Origin: Meiothermus rufus DSM 22234
GTDB lineage: Bacteria; Deinococcota; Deinococci; Deinococcales; Thermaceae
Reading direction: 5' to 3'
NCBI RefSeq assembly: GCF_000423425.1
Contig: NZ_AUHY01000004.1
Location: 16,014 to 80,013 of the forward strand
DNA: 64,000 bases
Position numbers and translations under genes: made by a program. Below are positions 57,268 through 64,000 of the stretch, in pieces. Below the pieces are notes generated by a model that made no database searches, had not been told where the DNA came from, and worked only from the letters and a program-made list of their open reading frames with translations. How positions within the stretch are numbered: position 1 is the first letter of the stretch; each line of letters starts with the position of its first letter.

Positions 57268-58614
57268 ATGCCAGAGGTAAATTTTGTTCCCCACCCAATA
57301 CCCCCCATCGAGCAGCCCCGAGAGATTCCCCTTTTGCCCGCCGAACTCTTCCAACAACGCTATCTCCGGCTCGAGGCGGCTCGGGAAAAAGCCGGCTACG
57401 ATGCCCTGATTATCTACGCCGATCGGGAACACGCTGCTAACTTGGGTTGGCTCACCGACTTCACCCCTCGGTTCGAGGAGGCTTTGTGGGTGCAGGTGGG
57501 AGGACAAACACCAACCTTACTGGTGGGCAATGAGTGCCTCCACTTAGCCCCTGCCCTCTGCAAGCTCGAGGCCCGCTACGCGCTGTATCAGGAGTTCAGC
57601 CTGCCAGGCCAGGATCGCAGCCAGAGCCCTGGCCTCGCCACGCTTCTGCGTCAAGCCGGTCTGGGTAGGGGTCTACAGGTCGGCCTGATTGGCTGGAAAC
57701 CCATGCCAAACCTGGAGGTGCCGCACTGGATCGTCCAGGCCATAGAAGAGGTGACGGGCCAGGTACCCCAAAACGCCAACGCCCTGTTGATGAGCCCTGA
57801 GAACGGCCTGCGCCGCACTTTGGAACCAGAGCAAATTCGCTTTGCAGAGTATGCTTCTGCCCTTAGCAGCGAGGGTGTACGTCGTTGGGTTTTTGCCCTT
57901 AGGGAAGGTCAAAGCGAACTGGAGTCAGCGAAAAGCCTGGTTTCCTACGGCCTCGAACTCTCCTGCCATCCCATGGTCAACTTCGGCCCCCACATCCCCA
58001 GCGGTCTCAAGAGCCCGCGCAATCAGCGGGTCGAAGAGGGGTTCTACGCGCAAGTCGCCTTCGGTCTGGTAGGAGGCCTCACCTGCCGCGCAGGGTGGCT
58101 GGTACGCTCGAGCCACCCGAAGGATGCGGATGGCTACCTGGAGCTAGCCAGGAACTACCTGCAGGTAGTCTGGGCCTGGTACGCCACGCTAGGTATTGGG
58201 GTAGAGGCCGGCAAAGCATACCAGGCCGCGGCCACGGTCAAGGGGTCCGGATGGGACTTCGCCCTAAACCCAGGCCACCTGATTCACCTAGAAGAATGGC
58301 TGGAAAGCCCCTTCAAACCTGGGGCAACGCTTCCATTAGAAAGCGGGATGGCCATCCAGCAAGACATCATTCCCCTGCCGAAACATGGCCGGGCCGTGGT
58401 CAATATGGAGGACGGCTTGGTGCTAGCCGACCGAACCCTAAGGGCAAGACTCTGGCAGCTCGACCCTAGCCTAATGCAACGGGTGGAGCAGCGCCAACAG
58501 CTTATGGAAACCTTAGGATACCAGCTCAGCGAGGATGTGCTGCCCCTTTCCAACATCCAGGGGGTTTTCTTTCCCTTTCTGCTGGAACCTTCTTATGTAG
58601 CCTGCTTCAAATAG
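57268..58614 (+). CDS. M24 peptidase-like protein lacking most metal ligands
   Basis: 448 residues in the creatinase/prolidase layout: an N-terminal creatinase-like domain (about 28-185) and a C-terminal pita-bread M24 domain (about 200-410). In active M24 enzymes two Asp, one His and two Glu bind two metals. Here the Asp pair region reads 'GFYAQVAFGLVGGLTCRAGW' (no Asp), the first Glu region reads 'GMAIQQDIIP' (Glu lost), while the His ('NPGHLIHLEEW') and the last Glu ('VVNMEDGLVLAD') remain. It is therefore probably not a metallopeptidase. It lies 6 bases after xylG and 18 before xylA, so it is firmly part of the xylose operon. Function unknown. Confidence 0.8.
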   Translation: MPEVNFVPHPIPPIEQPREIPLLPAELFQQRYLRLEAAREKAGYDALIIYADREHAANLGWLTDFTPRFEEALWVQVGGQTPTLLVGNECLHLAPALCKLEARYALYQEFSLPGQDRSQSPGLATLLRQAGLGRGLQVGLIGWKPMPNLEVPHWIVQAIEEVTGQVPQNANALLMSPENGLRRTLEPEQIRFAEYASALSSEGVRRWVFALREGQSELESAKSLVSYGLELSCHPMVNFGPHIPSGLKSPRNQRVEEGFYAQVAFGLVGGLTCRAGWLVRSSHPKDADGYLELARNYLQVVWAWYATLGIGVEAGKAYQAAATVKGSGWDFALNPGHLIHLEEWLESPFKPGATLPLESGMAIQQDIIPLPKHGRAVVNMEDGLVLADRTLRARLWQLDPSLMQRVEQRQQLMETLGYQLSEDVLPLSNIQGVFFPFLLEPSYVACFK

Positions 58615-58632
58615 CCAACTAGAGGAGCACTT

Positions 58633-59796
58633 ATGAACTACACCCCCCAACCCCAACACAAGTTCACCTTTGGCCTTTGGACCGTGGGCAACGTGGGCCG
58701 CGACCCCTTCGGCCTGCCCACCCGCCCCCCCCTCGAGCCCGACTACATCGTCTACAAGCTGGCCGAGATCGGGGCCTATGGGGTTAACCTGCACGACAAC
58801 GACCTCATCCCCATCGACGCGACCGCTGCTGAGCGCAAGAAAATCCTGGCCCGCTTCACAAAGGCCCTGAAAGAGAGCGGCCTGGTGGTGCCCATGGCCA
58901 CCACCAACCTCTTTTCCGACCCCATCTTCAAGGACGGGGCCTTCACCAACCCCAACACCAAAATCCGGGCCTACGCCCTGCAGAAAACCCTACGGGCCAT
59001 GGACCTAGGGGCCGAGCTAGGGGCCAAAATCTATGTGCTGTGGGGTGGGCGCGAGGGAGCCGAGGTGGATGCCGGCATGAACACCCTCGACGCCTTGGCC
59101 TACTACCGCGAGGCCCTCAACTTCCTGGCCGAGTACAGCGAGTCCCAGGGGTATGGCTACCGCTTTGCCCTCGAGCCCAAGCCCAACGAGCCCCGGGGCG
59201 ATATCTACCTACCGGTGGTGGGCGCGGCTTTGGGCTTCATCGCCACCCTGGACAAACCCCACCTCTTCGGCCTTAACCCCGAGTTCGCCCACGAGACCAT
59301 GGCCGGGCTCAACTTCGTGCACGCGGTGGCCCAGGCCATCGACGCGGGCAAGCTCTTCCACATCGATCTCAACGACCAAAAGATGAGCCGCTTCGACCAG
59401 GATCTGCGCTTTGGTGCCGAGAACCTCAAGGCGGCTTTCTTCCTGGTCAAGCTTTTAGAGGACTCCGGCTACGACGGGCCCCGCCACTTCGACGCCCACG
59501 CCCTGCGCACCGAGGACGAGGCGGGCGTGTGGGAATTTGCCAAGGGCTGCATGCGCACCTACCTAATCCTCAAGGAGAAAGCCCGGCAGTTCAACCAGGA
59601 CCCAGAAATCCAGGCCCTGATCCGGGCCTACAAGGTGGAGGACAAGGCCCTCTCGGCCCTCACCCGGAAGTTCAGCCCGCAAAACGCGGCGGCCCTCAAG
59701 GCCAGAAAGTTCGAGCGGGCCGCTTTGGCCCAGCGGGGGGCCGGGCTAGAGCGCCTCGACCAGCTCACGGTAGAGCTCCTGCTGGGGGTGCGCTAG
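58633..59796 (+). CDS. xylA: XylA, xylose isomerase
   Basis: 387 residues, the length of the Thermus enzyme (class I). '[18 protein letters not shown]' at the N-terminus, metal and substrate residues in '[16 protein letters not shown]' (Glu), '[14 protein letters not shown]', '[20 protein letters not shown]' (Asp cluster) and '[10 protein letters not shown]'. It converts xylose to xylulose in the cytoplasm. GAGGAG precedes the ATG. It ends two bases before xylB. Confidence 0.97.
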   Translation: MNYTPQPQHKFTFGLWTVGNVGRDPFGLPTRPPLEPDYIVYKLAEIGAYGVNLHDNDLIPIDATAAERKKILARFTKALKESGLVVPMATTNLFSDPIFKDGAFTNPNTKIRAYALQKTLRAMDLGAELGAKIYVLWGGREGAEVDAGMNTLDALAYYREALNFLAEYSESQGYGYRFALEPKPNEPRGDIYLPVVGAALGFIATLDKPHLFGLNPEFAHETMAGLNFVHAVAQAIDAGKLFHIDLNDQKMSRFDQDLRFGAENLKAAFFLVKLLEDSGYDGPRHFDAHALRTEDEAGVWEFAKGCMRTYLILKEKARQFNQDPEIQALIRAYKVEDKALSALTRKFSPQNAAALKARKFERAALAQRGAGLERLDQLTVELLLGVR

Positions 59797-59798
59797 GG

Positions 59799-61277
59799 AT
59801 GGGCGAGGTTGCCATCGGTATCGACCTGGGCACCAGCGGGCTAAAGGCCCTGGCCCTCACCCCCCAGGGCCAGCGGGTGGCCGAGGCCAGCGCCAGCTAT
59901 CCTCTGCTCACCCCAAAACCCGGCTGGACCGAACAAAACCCCAGCGACTGGCTCGAGGCTGCCCGCCAGGCCCTAAGCCAGCTAGCCCAACAGCTACAGC
60001 AGCAGGGCCTCAGGCCGGTCTCCCTTGGCCTATCGGGCCAGATGCACGGGGCGGTTTTCCTCGATGCCAAAGGCCAGGTGGTACGCCCGGCTCCCCTCTG
60101 GAACGACCAGCGCACCACCCAGGCCTGCGCCGAGATCGAGGCCAGGGTGCCCCGGGCCGAACTCATCCAGCGCACCGGGAACCCCGCCGTCACCGGTTTT
60201 CAGCTGCCCAAGCTCATCTGGCTGCGCCAAGCCGAGCCCGCGTCCTTTGCCCGCACCGCCCAGGTGCTCTTGCCCAAGGACTATCTGGCCTATGCCCTGA
60301 CCGGCCAGATGGCCACCGAGCCTTCCGACGCCTCGGGCGTGGGGGCTTTGCACCTTGCCTCCCAGCGCTGGGATAGCGATCTCTTAGCGGCTTTGGACCT
60401 CAAGCCCAGCCTGTTTCCCCCTATCCTCCCCTCCCACGGGGTGGTGGGCCACCTGCGGGCCGACTGGGCCCAGGCCACCGGCCTGCCTTTGGGCCTGCCG
60501 GTGGTGGCTGGCGCGGGCGATAACGCCGGGGCGGCCATCGGGCTGGGGCTCTCGAGCCAGCGGCCCGGCCTGGGTAGCGTCAGCCTGGGCACCAGCGGGG
60601 TCATCTTCCTGCCCGCCCTGGCCCCCATCCCAGACCCCCAGGGCCGTGTTCACCTGTTTTGCCATGCCGATGGGGGCTACCACTACCTGGGCGTGACCCT
60701 GGCTGCTGCCGGCAGCCTGCAATGGTACCGCGACCGGCTAGCCCCTGGGGTGAGCTTTGACGTGCTCTTAGCGGAAGCCCAGGCCGTTCCCCCGGGCAGC
60801 GAAGGGGTGGTCTTCATGCCCTACCTGGCCGGAGAGCGCAGCCCCTACCTCGACCCCGCGTTGCGCGGGGCCTGGCTTGGGCTGAGCCTGGCCCACGGAC
60901 GCGGCCACCTCACCCGGGCCTTGCTCGAGGGGGTGGCCCTCAGCCTGCGGGAGGTACTGGAGGTGATGCGGCCCTTGGCCCCCATCGAGCGGCTTCTGGC
61001 CATTGGGGGTGGGGCCCGCTCGGACTTCTGGCTCTCGATTCTGGGTAGTGTGCTGGCCCTGCCCCTGGCCCGCACCCCCATCGAGGAAGGCCCCGCCCGG
61101 GGAGCGGCCATTCTGGGCCTGGTGGGGGCGGGGGTCTACCCCAGCCTGGCCGATGCCCTGGAGGCTACCGCCCCGCCCAGCCTCGAGGTTGAGCTCGAGG
61201 CAGTGAACACCCGACCTTTGCAAGAACGCTTCCAGCGCGGCTTGTATGCTGTGCGGGCCTTTAAAGAAAGCCCCTAG
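59799..61277 (+). CDS. xylB: XylB, xylulokinase
   Basis: 492 residues from the ATG at 59799; the open frame upstream is only the other-frame reading of xylA. FGGY-family sugar kinase: '[18 protein letters not shown]', '[20 protein letters not shown]', '[16 protein letters not shown]' and '[20 protein letters not shown]'. It phosphorylates xylulose to xylulose 5-phosphate for the pentose phosphate pathway. Last gene of the xyl operon. Confidence 0.96.
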   Translation: MGEVAIGIDLGTSGLKALALTPQGQRVAEASASYPLLTPKPGWTEQNPSDWLEAARQALSQLAQQLQQQGLRPVSLGLSGQMHGAVFLDAKGQVVRPAPLWNDQRTTQACAEIEARVPRAELIQRTGNPAVTGFQLPKLIWLRQAEPASFARTAQVLLPKDYLAYALTGQMATEPSDASGVGALHLASQRWDSDLLAALDLKPSLFPPILPSHGVVGHLRADWAQATGLPLGLPVVAGAGDNAGAAIGLGLSSQRPGLGSVSLGTSGVIFLPALAPIPDPQGRVHLFCHADGGYHYLGVTLAAAGSLQWYRDRLAPGVSFDVLLAEAQAVPPGSEGVVFMPYLAGERSPYLDPALRGAWLGLSLAHGRGHLTRALLEGVALSLREVLEVMRPLAPIERLLAIGGGARSDFWLSILGSVLALPLARTPIEEGPARGAAILGLVGAGVYPSLADALEATAPPSLEVELEAVNTRPLQERFQRGLYAVRAFKESP

Positions 61278-61305
61278 CCCCTCAGCCAGGCTTCAAGCCA
61301 GGCCC

Positions 61306-61311
61306 TAGAAT
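61306..61311 (+). promoter_or_regulatory. Leaderless -10 box of the dsbB-like gene
   Basis: TAGAAT seven bases before the ATG at 61319. Confidence 0.55.
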
Positions 61312-61318
61312 AGGCCCA

Positions 61319-61738
61319 ATGGAGCGTTCCGTGCAAAACACCAACCGCAACACCTTACTGCTGGCCCTGGCCTGGCTGGTGGCGCTGGTGGCCACCCTGG
61401 GCAGCCTCTACTACTCCGAGGTGCGCAACTTCATCCCCTGCACCCTGTGCTGGTACCAGCGCATCGCCATGTATCCCTTGGTCTTTCTTTTAGGCATCGC
61501 CACCTGGCGCGGCGATGCCGGCATCCGGCCCTATGCCCTGACCCTATCCCTCCTGGGCCTCTTCTGGAGCAGCTACCACCTGCTGGAGCTGTGGGTGCCG
61601 GGTCTGGCCCCCAACGTGTGCAAAGGCCCCATCCCCTGTAACGTGGAGTACATTCCCAGCTTTCCTATTCCCTTGCAAGCGGGTATCGCCTTTTTGCTCA
61701 TCTCGCTGGCGCTTTGGCTGGTGCGTCCGGCCCGCTAG
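61319..61738 (+). CDS. DsbB/BdbC-like disulfide oxidoreductase
   Basis: 139 residues, four membrane helices. The first redox pair is C41-C44 ('IPCTLCWYQR') and the second C101-C107 ('CKGPIPC'), with the 'LCWYQRIAMYP' stretch typical of BdbC. It reoxidises an extracytoplasmic thiol oxidase using quinones. No DsbA-type partner gene is adjacent. The leaderless -10 box confirms the start. Confidence 0.93.
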   Translation: MERSVQNTNRNTLLLALAWLVALVATLGSLYYSEVRNFIPCTLCWYQRIAMYPLVFLLGIATWRGDAGIRPYALTLSLLGLFWSSYHLLELWVPGLAPNVCKGPIPCNVEYIPSFPIPLQAGIAFLLISLALWLVRPAR

Positions 61739-61740
61739 GC

Positions 61741-62655
61741 TCAGTACCCGTCCTGCACCACGTTCTTTAGGGGCTCTTTCCGCAGGTAGCGGGCCACCTG
61801 CTCCCGCACCAGGCGGAAGCCCCGCTCGAATAGCTTATGGGTCGAGCCAGCCATATGGGGGGTGAGGAAAACCCCTGGCAGCGACCACAGGGGGTGTCCT
61901 TCGGGCAAGGGCTCAGGGTCGGTGACATCGGTGACCAGGCAGAGCCGCTGGGCCCGAATCGCCTCGACCAGGGCCTCCTGGTCTACGGTCTTGCCCCGGC
62001 CTGCGTTTACAAAAAGCGCTCCCGGCTTCATCTGGGCCAGGTGTTCGGCCCCTATCAGGCGGTGGGTCTGGGGGGTGTAGGGCAGCAGGTTGATCACGAT
62101 ATCGGCCTGGGGCAGCAGGTGGAGGAGATCGGCGATGGGGTGTACCCCTTCGCGGGCGGTGCGGGCCACCCGGATAAAGGCCACCCCGAAGGGGGCCAGG
62201 CGCTGCTCGGTGGCCCGGGCAATCGAACCATAGCCCACAAACAGCACGGTGGAACCCTCGAGGTCGTCCACCCAGCGGTAGGCCCAGCGCCCTTCCCGCT
62301 GGGCATCGCGAAACTCGGGAAAGCGCTTGATAGCGCCCAGCACCGCCCCCACAATCCACTCCGAAACCGGAACATCGTGCACCCCGGCGGCATCGCAAAG
62401 CACCAGGCCAGGGGGCAGGTGAGGCAGAATCCAGTCCACCCCTGCGGTGAGGGTCTGCACCACCTTGAGGTGTTTGAGTCTGGGCAGCTCGGCAAAAAAG
62501 CGCCGGGCCCCGCTGCCGTAGGGGGCTACTGCGAACTCGGCCTCTAGGGCCTGAGCCGACAAAGGGGCCTCCCGGGGCAGAAAGGCCACCTCCACCCCCT
62601 CGGGGAAGCCCTCCAGCAAACGCGGCTCGATGGACTCCGGAACCAGCAGAATCAT
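61741..62655 (-). CDS. D-2-hydroxyacid dehydrogenase (phosphoglycerate dehydrogenase-like)
   Basis: 304 residues. NAD loop 'VLFVGYGSIARATEQRL', 'NLLPYTPQTHRLIG', catalytic-arginine region 'ALFVNAGRGKTVDQEAL' and the His block 'VFLTPHMAGST'. The catalytic Glu region reads 'TDVTDPEPLPEGHPLW', as usual. It reduces a 2-oxoacid or oxidises a D-2-hydroxyacid; a role in serine synthesis is not supported because the C-terminal regulatory domains of SerA are absent. TATAGT (minus strand, 62664-62669) eight bases before the ATG marks a leaderless promoter divergent from the next gene. Confidence 0.88.
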   Translation of the reverse strand: MILLVPESIEPRLLEGFPEGVEVAFLPREAPLSAQALEAEFAVAPYGSGARRFFAELPRLKHLKVVQTLTAGVDWILPHLPPGLVLCDAAGVHDVPVSEWIVGAVLGAIKRFPEFRDAQREGRWAYRWVDDLEGSTVLFVGYGSIARATEQRLAPFGVAFIRVARTAREGVHPIADLLHLLPQADIVINLLPYTPQTHRLIGAEHLAQMKPGALFVNAGRGKTVDQEALVEAIRAQRLCLVTDVTDPEPLPEGHPLWSLPGVFLTPHMAGSTHKLFERGFRLVREQVARYLRKEPLKNVVQDGY

Positions 62656-62663
62656 CGAACCTA

Positions 62664-63717
<1,054 letters not shown>

Positions 63718-63737
63718 GTATCCCAGGACAGAAAAAC

Positions 63738-63763
63738 AGGGCTTTGGAATCCTCCAAAGCCCT
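63738..63763 (-). terminator. Intrinsic terminator of the tRNA-fMet gene (bidirectional stem)
   Basis: Perfect 11-bp stem AGGGCTTTGGA / TCCAAAGCCCT with a 4-base loop. On the minus strand it is followed by GTTTTTCTG, a proper T run, 7 bases after the tRNA CCA end. It may also stop fni transcription from the other side, with a poorer tail. Confidence 0.88.
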
Positions 63764-63770
63764 GCGCTCT

Positions 63771-63847
<77 letters not shown>

Positions 63848-63874
63848 ACGCTGGCTGCCAGCGACAGCTTTTAT

Positions 63875-63903
63875 ATAGTAGCGAGAATACGTTTTTTGGT
63901 CAA
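63875..63903 (-). promoter_or_regulatory. tRNA-fMet promoter
   Basis: Minus strand: -35 TTGACC (63898-63903), 17-base spacer, -10 TACTAT (63875-63880). The short transcribed leader contains a perfect hairpin CGCTGG/CCAGCG (63849-63863) directly before the mature 5' end. Confidence 0.75.
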
Positions 63904-63917
63904 GATACTGTAATCGG

Positions 63918-64000
63918 TCAACACATGTGAGACTGGGGAACCGACTCCTCCTGCATCTTAGCTAAATACTCCAAGGGAGCAAGACCCCCCAGGGCCATGT
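63918..64000 (-). mobile_element. 3' end of a transposase gene (probable IS3-type), cut by window edge
   Basis: On the minus strand one frame is open from the window edge: M-A-L-G-G-L-A-P-L-E-Y-L-A-K-M, then QEESVPQSHMC and a TGA stop (63918-63920). 'LGGLxPxEYL' near the C-terminus is the usual ending of IS3-type integrase-core transposases (compare RPHxxLGxxTPxEY). Only 26 codons are inside the window, so family assignment is moderate. The element's right end must lie between 63917 and the tRNA promoter; I could not fix its inverted repeat. Confidence 0.6.

Noticed and set aside
59529..59798. 90-residue extension of the xylulokinase frame
   Set aside because: It is the out-of-frame reading of the xylose isomerase gene; the kinase Rossmann start begins just after the ATG at 59799.

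Overview
The window looks like chromosomal DNA of a moderately thermophilic member of the Thermaceae, most likely Meiothermus or a close relative. This is inferred, not searched. The reasons are the high GC content, a dnaK-grpE-dnaJ set with a DnaJ that lacks zinc-finger cysteines, a 387-residue xylose isomerase of the Thermus size, a type II IPP isomerase and phytoene desaturase as in carotenoid-making Thermaceae, and many genes whose start codon lies 6-10 bases after a TANNNT -10 box (leaderless transcription, typical of Deinococcus-Thermus).

Layout. Positions 1-6410 (minus strand): the N-terminal part of an acyl-CoA dehydrogenase, the SUF iron-sulfur assembly genes sufC-sufB-sufD with a Rieske ferredoxin, and ftsH. 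Positions 6534-10017 (plus): the DnaK chaperone operon behind an HspR-like operator. Positions 10004-32063: mixed housekeeping genes. They include two MFS carriers, a phosphosugar isomerase-like protein, a CBS-domain protein, the rapZ-yvcK cluster with a glucodextranase-type module protein, an FKBP isomerase, cyclic-di-GMP-type signalling proteins (an HD-GYP protein and a GGDEF/EAL protein with decayed motifs), rlmN, a lipid kinase, pyrE, a SpoIIM-like membrane protein, gpsA and a DUF3422 protein.

Positions 31170-38468 hold a complete-looking Calvin-Benson operon: a divergent LysR (CbbR-like) regulator, then class II fructose-bisphosphatase, red-type form I RuBisCO large and small subunits, CbbX activase, phosphoribulokinase, ribulose-phosphate epimerase and class II aldolase, tightly packed and partly overlapping. 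A relic of a solute-binding protein gene follows, then a GMC oxidoreductase, an Uma2-family protein, phytoene desaturase and a quinone oxidoreductase.

Positions 43620-61277 are a plant-polysaccharide region with two LacI-controlled units. The first has an ABC importer without its own ATPase, followed by GH10, GH1, GH43 and GH16 glycosidases. The second has a xylose ABC importer (xylFHG), an M24-peptidase-like protein that has lost most metal ligands, xylose isomerase and xylulokinase. Together they would cut xylan and beta-glucans, import the products and feed xylulose 5-phosphate into the pentose phosphate pathway. That pathway shares rpe-type intermediates with the Calvin operon. Each LacI gene has a palindrome in its own promoter region and a matching one at the target operon, and each binding-protein gene is followed by a strong hairpin before the permease genes.

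Positions 61306-64000 carry a DsbB/BdbC-like protein, a 2-hydroxyacid dehydrogenase, IPP isomerase, an initiator tRNA-Met with clear promoter and terminator, and the last 26 codons of a probable IS3-type transposase cut by the window edge. No rRNA, CRISPR array, phage or replication origin was seen. No gap between genes exceeds 300 bases; the longest (about 300 bases, before xylF) is regulatory. The strongest leads for new biology are the metal-site-less M24 protein inside the xyl operon, the strong excess of the palindrome CTCGAG, and the RapZ homologue without the Walker A lysine.
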